A stretch of DNA of 64,000 bases from Candidatus Thorarchaeota archaeon (GTDB taxonomy: Archaea; Asgardarchaeota; Thorarchaeia; Thorarchaeales; Thorarchaeaceae), in contig SDNP01000009.1 of assembly GCA_004524445.1 (NCBI GenBank), positions 26,069 through 90,068 on the forward strand. Reading direction: 5' to 3'. The translations under genes were made by a program, and so were the position numbers. The notes below the pieces were generated by a model. That model worked only from the letters and a program-made list of their open reading frames with translations, was not told the origin of the DNA and did no database searches. Shown piece after piece: positions 17,432 to 25,526 of the stretch. Each line of letters begins with the position of its first letter. The stretch's first letter is position 1.

Positions 17432-18751
17432 ATGGCATTTGATGTAAAGGAAACTCTTGAAGCCCTAGTCTCTTTTGAAACAACAAATACAGATGAGAAG
17501 AAGTCTGGATCCGAGTGCCCCAAGTACATCTTGAGTCGCTTGGAAGATTATGGATTCAGGACCGAGCTTATCGAGTCTGAAGGATATTACAGTGGACTTG
17601 GAGAATTCGGTGAGGGGGAATACTCTGTGCTATTTCTTGCACATTTTGATGTAGTTCCTGTAAGTGACAACTGGGAATACCCAGCTTTTGAAGTCACCTA
17701 CGACAGCAACAGGGCATATGGAAGAGGAACTTGTGATGATAAAGGGAATATTGTATCGCTGCTCAACATGGCAAAAATGATCAGTGAAGGCGAACCGAGC
17801 TGTATCACAATGATTGGTGTTACTGGTGATGAAGAGATTGGAGGGCGGAATGGCGCATACGTTCTGCAGAAGAAGCTGCTTCATGAGGATCGTTTTCCTG
17901 ACTATGTGATTATCGCAGATGGCCTGAATCAAGATATAATCAACCGGCGGCGTAACATTCTTCCGACAATATTCAGAACCAAGAAGAAAAAAGCGACCAT
18001 TATGGGAACTAGGGACACCCTGCGTTTTGAAACGGAAACATTCGGAACTGATACTAGACATTCAGCATATCTAAGATTAGGCGTAGATAGGCATGCCATG
18101 CTCGCCGCATCAAAATACATGGATTTACACTCTGATTTACTAGTGACAAATGTACGAGGCGCCTTTGTTAAATCAAATGTTGTCCCCGATTGGGTGGAGA
18201 TGGATATCATTGAGCCCACGGATGATGGTGAAGAATGTGAATATGATGGAAACTTGACCAATCTCATGAGAGAGCTGCTAACAATAGCAAGTACCAGCTT
18301 TCCTACTCGCCTCTCGGATAAGGGAACCATAATCAATCCGAACATCCTCGAAGACCGTCGTGATTCATGGAAACTACATTGCGACATACGAGCCATGACT
18401 AATGATGCTGAAGAGGTGAAAGAGTCCTTTGAAAGAAATCTGAAGGATAGAGTGAATCTCGAAGAACTTAAGGTTCATGCTGGAATGGGCTATGTTGATT
18501 CAGATCCCTCTTCAAAGCTTATAGGGACTGCCCGGAAGGTACTAGAGGAATTGTCAATACCATATGCAATCGTTGAAGGCTTTGGCGCATCGGACTCAAG
18601 ATATTTTGCAGGACATGGCTCCGATGTATTTGATTTTGGCCCAAGAGGCGATAATTTGCATGGGCCCAATGAATGGGTGTGGCTTCCTTCACTCGATGAG
18701 AATGCCCGTTTCTATCACCAATTGGTAAAGAAAATTGCTGATAGTGAATGA
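17432..18751 (+). CDS. M20-family metallopeptidase (ArgE/DapE/ACY1-like)
   Basis: A zinc-dependent amidohydrolase or dipeptidase of 439 residues. The metal site is visible: His in LAHFDVVPV (residues about 68-76), Asp in YGRGTCDDKGN, the catalytic Glu pair in GDEEIGG, and later an Asp in VIIADGLNQD. The C-terminal HGPNEW motif contributes the last His. Substrates of M20 proteins include N-acyl amino acids, succinyl-diaminopimelate and dipeptides. The sequence does not choose between them. It begins at an ATG shortly after the EF-2 terminator and is convergent with ileS. Confidence 0.9.
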   Translation: MAFDVKETLEALVSFETTNTDEKKSGSECPKYILSRLEDYGFRTELIESEGYYSGLGEFGEGEYSVLFLAHFDVVPVSDNWEYPAFEVTYDSNRAYGRGTCDDKGNIVSLLNMAKMISEGEPSCITMIGVTGDEEIGGRNGAYVLQKKLLHEDRFPDYVIIADGLNQDIINRRRNILPTIFRTKKKKATIMGTRDTLRFETETFGTDTRHSAYLRLGVDRHAMLAASKYMDLHSDLLVTNVRGAFVKSNVVPDWVEMDIIEPTDDGEECEYDGNLTNLMRELLTIASTSFPTRLSDKGTIINPNILEDRRDSWKLHCDIRAMTNDAEEVKESFERNLKDRVNLEELKVHAGMGYVDSDPSSKLIGTARKVLEELSIPYAIVEGFGASDSRYFAGHGSDVFDFGPRGDNLHGPNEWVWLPSLDENARFYHQLVKKIADSE

Positions 18752-18757
18752 TATTCC

Positions 18758-21700
18758 TTACAATGGTGACATTCCGACTTTTATCTCAAGGTCATCTATT
18801 TCCCAAGTCTTAACATGGTCGTACTGACCCCATTTTGGCTCTTCTTCAGGACCTACTAGATTTGTGGACTCTGACCGAGTTTCATTTGACAGATACCCCT
18901 CATACATTTGTGCAAGCTGGAGGGAATCCTCATCCGAAAACTGAACGAGCAGGTCGATGTTTTTGTCGACGTCCAGATCCAGCTCTTTTCTCATGACCTG
19001 CACTCTTCTCGTTACATCTCTAACAAGGCCTTCTGCTTCAAGGTCCTGTGTTCTTGTGAGGTCCACGTATACCTCACCTATTCTGCTTTCTGCCCGGCTA
19101 AGGTATTTTGGTAATGTTTCTTCAAATTCCACATCATCAACTTCAATCTTGAGGTTGTCTTCACCAACTCTGAGGGATGCCTCTCCCTTCTGCAAGTCAG
19201 TTCTCAACTTGTTAGCATCTGTTTCTTGAAGCACTTTTACTAGGTCCTTCATCTTATCCTTATACTTCGGACCAAGTGTTTGATAGTTTGGCTTTATACT
19301 CAAATCGAGGAATTGAGAAACAACATCTGAATCTAGTACTTCGAATTGACGTGTATTCAAATCCTCGAGGAGCAGCCCCCTCAATGAGAGCGCTCTTTGT
19401 CCAACTTCATCACTTGCTGGTATTAACATAACCTTGGCAACTGGATGACGAAGCTTTACACCTTTCTTATTCCTAGCATGACTTGATGCAGAACGCAACT
19501 CTTGAAGCACATGAAACGCTGCCTCTATTTCTGAATCAAATAGTGAATCAGAAACTTGGGGCATCTCCGTCATATTGATGGATTCGAAATTTCTGGCAGT
19601 GAAGCGGTCCAAGAAGTGTTGGTACAAATATTCGCCTAAGAAGGGAGTGAATATATTCAAGCAACGAAGGATAGTATCCATCGCGTAAAACAATGCGTCA
19701 TATGCCATAATTTTCTTTGGATTGTTCGCATCGAGCCAGACCCTTTTCTTCACTAGAGGGAGGTAGACCCGGCTAAGGTCTTCTGAGATGAATTCTAACA
19801 GAACTCTTCCTGCTAGGTGCCAGAGATACTTGTCCATATGCTTGTGAAACTCTTTGAGGACACTCTGCACACGGGATAGAAGCCACTTGTCTTCCATTTC
19901 CGCCTTGTCCAAGTTGTCCAGCATGCGCTTTTCGTCATACTTGAACTCATCCAATTCCATGTATGTTTCGGCAAAGAGCACAACATTCCAGAGAATGTCA
20001 AGATTCCTTCTAGTCAGTTCTATCTGTTTTTTGCTGAAATTGGTTCTTGTCCACGAAGCTGAACGTGTAAGCATATACATTCGGAATGGATCTGCACCCA
20101 AGTCCTCGAATGCATCTTTAGCCCAGACGACATTACCTTTTGACTTGCTCATTTTTCCTCCATCTTCATCCAATACATGCTCTTGACTTACGCACGCCTT
20201 GAATGCAACATCCCCATGAAGAAGAACAGAAGTGTACAAAAGACTGTAGAACCAACCTCGAGATTGATCAACCGCTTCGGTGATGAAGTCAAATGGAAAT
20301 ATCTCTTCGAATAATCTTGGGTCCTTCAGGTAATGTAGACTGGCTGTGTGTGCCATTCCCGAATCCAACCAGCAGTCCAAGACAAACTCTTCACGATACA
20401 TTTTCCCATCGCATTTTGTACATCGCAGAACAACCTCGTCAACCCAAGGTCTGTGCATTTCAAATTCATCTGGAAATTCTATTGCTCGTTCCCTCAGCTC
20501 CTCGCGACTTCCTATGACTATCTCTTCATCGCAATCTTCACAGACCCAGACCGGTAGTGGTGAACCCCATATTCGAGAGCGAGATATACACCAGTCATCT
20601 GCATTTGCGACCCAGTCTCCGAATCTGCCAGTACCAGCCCATTCGGGGGTCCAGTCAACTGACATATTCTTCTCTACCAGCTTTTCTCTCACTCCCTCCA
20701 TTTTGAGGAACCATTGAGTGGCGTCTGCAAGGTAGATTAAGGGTGAGTCGCATCGCCAACAGTGAGGATACTCGTGTTCTATAGTTTCTTTATGAACCAA
20801 GAGACCTTTGTCTGCTAGAATCTTAGGCACCATCTCATTTGTATCAAAGACGAACTTTCCTTCAAACATAGGGACTTCGTCAGTGAATCTTCCCTTGCTG
20901 GTGACTGGATTCAAGACTGGAACCCCGAATTCCTTGCCCACCTCAAAGTCATCTGGGCCGAACCCTGGCGCGGTATGGACCAAGCCTGTACCCTCTTCTA
21001 CAGTCACGTGAATTCCAGTTACTACTGCATGCATGAATTTCTCATTATGTTCTTGATGGAAAGGAACTTCTTGTTTGAATGGATGAACGTATTTCCATCC
21101 AAGCATCTCCTTGCCCTTTATTCGCTCTTCGAATTCATAATCTTCAATTCCAGCCTTCGCCATGACGGTTTCAACTAGATCCTCTACTATCCACCAGAAC
21201 TCATCCCCCACTTTCAGTTTCACGTACGTGTAGTCGGGATGAACAGATACGAGTTCATTCGAGAGGAGTGTAAAGGGCGTTGTAGTCCATATTACCAGAT
21301 ATTCATTTTTCTTGTCTTGCCTTCTGAACTTCACATAGATGGATGGATCCTCTTTTGTTTGATACCCCTGTGACACCTCATGTCCAGATAGTGCTGTTTC
21401 ACATCTCGGACATATTGGATTCACTCTGTAGCCTCTTCCAAGGAGTCCCTGCTCACTTGCTAGCTTTAGAAAATGCCAGACATGTTCAATATAATCATCT
21501 CTTCTTGTCTGATATGCGGTTTCATAATCTAACCACAGACCTAATCGGACTGAATCTTCCACCCATCTCTCCAGATAGAAGTCGACTAGTTCCTTACACT
21601 TCTTCACGAAGGTTTCAAGACCGATTTCTGACTCTATCTCTCCCTTCTCAGCCAAGCCCTCATTCTTTTCCACTTCGAGCTCTACTGGAAGCCCTTGCAT

Positions 21701-21955
21701 ATCCCAACCGCCCCTTCTCCATACATTGTATCCTTTCATTGTCATGTACCGAAGCTGGGCATCTTTCATAGCTCTTCCGCGGGCATGACCTACATGCATG
21801 AAACCATTTGTTGTGGGTGGGCCTTCCAAGAAGTTCCATCTTGGTCCGTCTTTTCTCATCTCCACAGTTTTCTCTTTGATATCATTTTCCGCCCAGAAAT
21901 CTAGTATCTCATCTTCAACGAGTTGCGGATTGTATCTCTTTGGGAGTGGGCTCAT
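18758..21955 (-). CDS. ileS: Isoleucyl-tRNA synthetase
   Basis: Charges tRNA-Ile. The class I signatures are present: HIGH-type HVGHARG in NGFMHVGHARGRAMK, the family motif GWDMQGLPVE (Gln where many have His), and KMSKS in GGKMSKSKGN. The CP1 editing domain includes WTTTPFTLLSNE, and a HTAPGFGPDDFE motif follows. The size, 1065 residues, is normal for an archaeal/eukaryotic-type IleRS with the C-terminal extension. I moved the start to ATG 21955 because GAGGAGA precedes it and MSPLPKRYNP begins the conserved part. The gene is flanked by a 303-base gap (21956-22258) in which I see no gene or structured element. Confidence 0.96.
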   Translation of the reverse strand: MSPLPKRYNPQLVEDEILDFWAENDIKEKTVEMRKDGPRWNFLEGPPTTNGFMHVGHARGRAMKDAQLRYMTMKGYNVWRRGGWDMQGLPVELEVEKNEGLAEKGEIESEIGLETFVKKCKELVDFYLERWVEDSVRLGLWLDYETAYQTRRDDYIEHVWHFLKLASEQGLLGRGYRVNPICPRCETALSGHEVSQGYQTKEDPSIYVKFRRQDKKNEYLVIWTTTPFTLLSNELVSVHPDYTYVKLKVGDEFWWIVEDLVETVMAKAGIEDYEFEERIKGKEMLGWKYVHPFKQEVPFHQEHNEKFMHAVVTGIHVTVEEGTGLVHTAPGFGPDDFEVGKEFGVPVLNPVTSKGRFTDEVPMFEGKFVFDTNEMVPKILADKGLLVHKETIEHEYPHCWRCDSPLIYLADATQWFLKMEGVREKLVEKNMSVDWTPEWAGTGRFGDWVANADDWCISRSRIWGSPLPVWVCEDCDEEIVIGSREELRERAIEFPDEFEMHRPWVDEVVLRCTKCDGKMYREEFVLDCWLDSGMAHTASLHYLKDPRLFEEIFPFDFITEAVDQSRGWFYSLLYTSVLLHGDVAFKACVSQEHVLDEDGGKMSKSKGNVVWAKDAFEDLGADPFRMYMLTRSASWTRTNFSKKQIELTRRNLDILWNVVLFAETYMELDEFKYDEKRMLDNLDKAEMEDKWLLSRVQSVLKEFHKHMDKYLWHLAGRVLLEFISEDLSRVYLPLVKKRVWLDANNPKKIMAYDALFYAMDTILRCLNIFTPFLGEYLYQHFLDRFTARNFESINMTEMPQVSDSLFDSEIEAAFHVLQELRSASSHARNKKGVKLRHPVAKVMLIPASDEVGQRALSLRGLLLEDLNTRQFEVLDSDVVSQFLDLSIKPNYQTLGPKYKDKMKDLVKVLQETDANKLRTDLQKGEASLRVGEDNLKIEVDDVEFEETLPKYLSRAESRIGEVYVDLTRTQDLEAEGLVRDVTRRVQVMRKELDLDVDKNIDLLVQFSDEDSLQLAQMYEGYLSNETRSESTNLVGPEEEPKWGQYDHVKTWEIDDLEIKVGMSPL

Positions 21956-22258
21956 TCTATTCTCCTCTCTGTTTTGTTGGCACTGAAATTCAAATATGGC
22001 AGAAGTAGTCTGCTCGTCCCCAAGTTTGAGAGAAGCATATACCAATCACTAGTTGAAAGGCCAATATTATTGGCTAATTTGGCAATCCATCCTTTACTCT
22101 CCTTGTGGACTACTCGTTATGTCAAGCGTTCTGGTTAAAAATCTTAGGCTAAGCATAATTGACCACTCTTATACTGATCCGTTTGAATAAGTGCAACCAA
22201 CACTTAATTGTCAGCCACCTGAAAATCATATGCATTGAACATCGTACGGTGATTACAA

Positions 22259-22933
22259 TTGTCGCGTCTTGAAGAACAATCATTGGATAAGCTTGCTGAC
22301 ATTATCTACAATATCCTTTGGCAGGATTTGCTTGAGGTCTGGCGAATAGTACATGCGAAGATGGAAGAGGAAGGAACAGAGGCAGTCCGTTCTGCTTTTA
22401 GTGACGCCCAAGAACGTTTTCTCAAAGGGCCATTTGAAGATTATCTGGAAGTCAGATGGGGGATGAACCTATGTGTTCATTGTAATGATAATAATGTTGA
22501 GAAGAATGGAATTGCCTATGTGGATGAGGATGGGGATGGACTAGAATTCAATCAATGCCTGAACTGCCAAATAGGAATAATTTACAACATTAAATTTGCA
22601 AAGGCTGTTTTCGAAACCTATACTATTGGATTGGGTGGTCGGGACGAGTTCAATGGCATGTCGATTTTCTGGAATGCCATCGTACCCAAATCACTAGAAA
22701 AATTTCTCCCGTCATATGAGATAATAAAGAATGGACAGTGGATTGGTACTGTTTCCTTGGACAACTCAGGGAGTACGAAATTCTTGCCTTTCAAAAATAT
22801 GAAACATGGTATTGAGAGGGACGCAGACGCACCTTGGATAGAAGATATCCCGGATGATGTTGCACAAGCTCTAGACGATTTCAAAGAAAAGGCGAAGGAA
22901 CATATCGAAGTCGCAATGATATTGGCTGAGTAA
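22259..22933 (+). CDS. Hypothetical protein with a four-cysteine zinc-ribbon-like motif
   Basis: I do not recognise this 224-residue protein. It has an N-terminal acidic helical region, then two CxxC knuckles (CVHC near residue 77 and CLNC near residue 101) separated by a short acidic loop, the pattern of a zinc ribbon. A mixed alpha/beta region and an acidic C-terminal helix follow. There are no membrane segments. The start is TTG 22259 without a clear ribosome site. A MazG-like gene follows 16 bases after its stop, so the two are probably co-transcribed. Confidence 0.7.
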   Translation: MSRLEEQSLDKLADIIYNILWQDLLEVWRIVHAKMEEEGTEAVRSAFSDAQERFLKGPFEDYLEVRWGMNLCVHCNDNNVEKNGIAYVDEDGDGLEFNQCLNCQIGIIYNIKFAKAVFETYTIGLGGRDEFNGMSIFWNAIVPKSLEKFLPSYEIIKNGQWIGTVSLDNSGSTKFLPFKNMKHGIERDADAPWIEDIPDDVAQALDDFKEKAKEHIEVAMILAE

Positions 22934-22949
22934 ATGGGGGGGGAACGGC

Positions 22950-23270
22950 ATGGATTCAGACGAGAAGTTGGTGAGAGACCGTATACCCGAACTGATCGAA
23001 AATGATGGGCAGAAGCCTAAATATAGACGTGCCAGCGGTGAAGAGCTGGACTATCTTCTGCGGGCGAAAATAGTGGAAGAATCAAAAGAGCTTCTTGAAT
23101 CGGGCGATACAGAAGAACTTGTTGATATCTTGGAGGTTATTGAAGCTCTGCTTCGGCTCCGCAATGTGGACTCAGCATTCTTGGAGATTCAAAAACACGC
23201 CAAGCGTCTGGCCCGTGGTGCATTCGAGAAGGGATATGTTCTCTCTTTGGATAGTCTCGATAATCATTGA
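22950..23270 (+). CDS. MazG-like nucleotide pyrophosphohydrolase
   Basis: A 106-residue all-alpha NTP pyrophosphohydrolase of the MazG / phosphoribosyl-ATP pyrophosphohydrolase-like group. It begins with KLVRDRIPELIENDG, typical of the archaeal house-cleaning subgroup, then has the metal-binding KIVEESKELLES and EELVDILEVIEALL helices carrying the ExxE and ExxD acidic ligands, and ends with a RGAFEKGYVL tail. Such enzymes hydrolyse non-canonical NTPs to NMPs and pyrophosphate. A GGGGGGGAAC stretch just upstream acts as ribosome site. It follows the Cys-rich unknown closely. Confidence 0.88.
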   Translation: MDSDEKLVRDRIPELIENDGQKPKYRRASGEELDYLLRAKIVEESKELLESGDTEELVDILEVIEALLRLRNVDSAFLEIQKHAKRLARGAFEKGYVLSLDSLDNH

Positions 23271-23385
23271 CTCCCTATTCATACTCTGAATGCTCGGATA
23301 AAGATTATATTGCTTCAAACGAGGCGACATACATCAATACCACCCTGTTCAGTGGTGGTTACATTTTCATGGGAGATCAATACTA

Positions 23386-25032
23386 ATGGAAATAGAAAAC
23401 GTTGAGCCAGTACCTGGCAAGGAGATTCATCATGAGGATGGCGGTGATCTTTCCCGCTACCATGTTGAGAAACATGAGGTAAGAGAACTTCCTTACAATA
23501 CTAAATCAATTTGTCCGGAGTGTCTCCTAGTGGATGATGAGGTTCATGTCATCGATGCCACTTTGTATGAAGAAGACGGCAAAGTAATGTATAAGAAAAA
23601 ATGCGACAAGCATGGTAAATTCCTTGATATCTATTGGGGCGATGCCGACATGTTTAGGACGGCACAGCAATGGTGGTATAAGACCGTTGGACTAGATAAT
23701 CCCCGGACTGAAACAGTAGACGGATGTCCAAATGATTGCGGACAATGCCCAGAACATAAATCGCATACAGCTCTTGCACTGCTGGACGTCACAAACAGGT
23801 GCAACCTTCGTTGCCCGATATGTTTTGCACATGCAGCTGAGTCTGGAACTGTCTATGAACCGGAACCAGAAGAAGTTCTTGAAATGATGCGAAATCTTCG
23901 CAGCAATCTTCCTGTTCCAGCCCCGGCTCTACAGTTTGCTGGGGGTGAACCAACTGTGTCCAAACATTTGCCCCAATATATCCGTTGGGCCAAGGAATTG
24001 GGCTTTAAACACGTGCAAATAGCCAGCAACGCAATCCGAATCGGAAAAAGCAAGCAGTATACCCAGGAGCTTCTTGATGCTGGTCTATCAACTATTTACA
24101 TGCAGTTTGATGGTGTCACTCCTGAGCCATACATTGAAGCCCGGGGAACAAACCTTCTTCCCTTGAAGGAGCAAGCCATACAGAATTGTCGCGAAGTTGG
24201 ACTGGATTCACTCGTACTTGTTCCGACCGTCGTACGTGGCGTCAACCACGATCAACTGGGTTCCATTATAGAATATGCTGTGGAGAATTATGATGTTATC
24301 CGTTGTGTCAATTTCCAGCCTGTGAGCATTACTGGTCGTATTGATTATGATGCTAGAACCGACATGAGGATTACAATCCCCGATTGCATACATCTCATAG
24401 AGGAACAAACCAATGGTACGATTCCAGCCACAGAATGGTATCCTGTACCAGCTATGATGCCAGTGGGTAGAGCTCTTGGAATGATGAAGGGTACTCCTCA
24501 GTTAGAGCTTAGTGCACATTTTGCATGCGGGATGTCTACATTTCTCTACATCAATGATGATGGTTCTTATGAACCCATCACGAACCTGATTGATGTGGAC
24601 AAATTCATCCAGCTTCTTGAGGACATTGCTAACCTTTATGCTGATGAGAAAATGGCCGCCAGCAAACGGGCGAAAGCCAAGTTAGCTGCGGGAATCAGAC
24701 ACATCAAGCGTAAGGGCATCATGAAAGACCTGTTGTCAGCTTTCCTGAGGCGGGGTGACTATAGCTCGCTTTCCAAGTTCATGGAACGCGTTATTATGAT
24801 TGGCATGATGCACTTCCAGGATCCCTACAACTTCGACTTGGAACGAGTACAACACTGTGATATCAACTACTCTGTTCCTGATGGCAGAATTATCCCATTC
24901 TGCACAATGAACACTATCCACCGTTCGCGAGTTGAGAAGAAGTTCAGCATGCCAATAGAAGACTGGCGTGGAAGACACAAGCCTGACAAGGTTGAGGAAG
25001 AGAGCATTTCTAAACCCTACAAAGGCGATTAA
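23386..25032 (+). CDS. Tetraether-synthase-like radical SAM protein (Tes family)
   Basis: A 548-residue radical SAM protein. The cluster motif CNLRCPIC (Cys139, Cys143, Cys146) follows an N-terminal zinc/iron-binding region with CPEC, a KKCDKHG pair, and a second Cys group GCPNDCGQCPEHKSHT. QFAGGEPTVSKHLP is the SAM-binding GGE-type motif. C-terminal cysteines (FACGMST, QHCDIN, IPFCTMN) would bind an auxiliary cluster. This arrangement is that of Tes, which couples lipid chains of two archaeols to make GDGT tetraethers, and of the related MJ0619-type proteins. Tes is the better fit by length and motif order, but a paralogue with another C-C coupling role is possible. A polyprenyl synthase gene lies 6 kb downstream. 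Confidence 0.8.
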   Translation: MEIENVEPVPGKEIHHEDGGDLSRYHVEKHEVRELPYNTKSICPECLLVDDEVHVIDATLYEEDGKVMYKKKCDKHGKFLDIYWGDADMFRTAQQWWYKTVGLDNPRTETVDGCPNDCGQCPEHKSHTALALLDVTNRCNLRCPICFAHAAESGTVYEPEPEEVLEMMRNLRSNLPVPAPALQFAGGEPTVSKHLPQYIRWAKELGFKHVQIASNAIRIGKSKQYTQELLDAGLSTIYMQFDGVTPEPYIEARGTNLLPLKEQAIQNCREVGLDSLVLVPTVVRGVNHDQLGSIIEYAVENYDVIRCVNFQPVSITGRIDYDARTDMRITIPDCIHLIEEQTNGTIPATEWYPVPAMMPVGRALGMMKGTPQLELSAHFACGMSTFLYINDDGSYEPITNLIDVDKFIQLLEDIANLYADEKMAASKRAKAKLAAGIRHIKRKGIMKDLLSAFLRRGDYSSLSKFMERVIMIGMMHFQDPYNFDLERVQHCDINYSVPDGRIIPFCTMNTIHRSRVEKKFSMPIEDWRGRHKPDKVEEESISKPYKGD

Positions 25033-25304
25033 TACATAGATTAGTGAGAGTCCGCTGAATTGCCCGGACCTCCTCACTTCTCTGTTTAATATTTTCATCT
25101 TTTATCTTTGGCAGGTTTAACCTGAGAATATGCCACGATATCTGGGTTTCTTAAAAATGAAATCTGGAGCCTTTTCTTTGTTGTTTTGTAAGAGATGGGA
25201 GGAAAAGAACTTAGATGCGCCCTAACATTAAACCCAAGTTAAGTTTTTTAAAGCGTCTACGACCTCAAAGAAAACCTTAATAAGAAGTACCACAAACGTG
25301 AGAG

Positions 25305-25445
25305 TGTCGAGTGGTAGCCAATGAGGGAAACGGGGCTACGACTATGATGCAAACGAACATTGGCGGGTACGTGGGCTAGTTTTTCGTTACATGCCCTCAA
25401 TTACGAAACTCCCCCCTCCTACCACGATTTCCCACGTCCCGCCAC
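25305..25445 (+). ncRNA. Candidate structured RNA in a 494-base gap
   Basis: The gap 25033-25526 contains several exact long-range complements: TGGCGGG-T-ACGTGGG (25361-25375) with CCCACGT-CCCGCCA (25431-25444), 14 pairs and one bulge; GTGGTAG (25311-25317) with CTACCAC (25419-25425); GCCAATG (25317-25323) with CATTGGC (25358-25364); GTAGCC (25314-25319) with GGCTAC (25334-25339). Some exclude each other or would form a pseudoknot. A TATA-like CCTTAATAAG at 25275-25284 lies about 25 bases upstream. The GH3 gene appears to have its own TATA box (CTTTAAAG near 25481), so this may be a separate transcript. It does not show RNase P, SRP or 5S core motifs that I can recognise. Strand is inferred; the rest of the gap shows nothing. 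Confidence 0.4.
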
Positions 25446-25526
25446 CTTCTTCTACACAGCATTATCTGACCAAGCGACGTCTTTAAAGTGGGTCTTTTTT
25501 TGTATATTCTGTTGGAGATACTCTGC

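Noticed and set aside
25305..25445. RNase P, SRP or 5S RNA in the 25 kb gap
   Set aside because: The conserved core sequences of these RNAs are not recognisable there.
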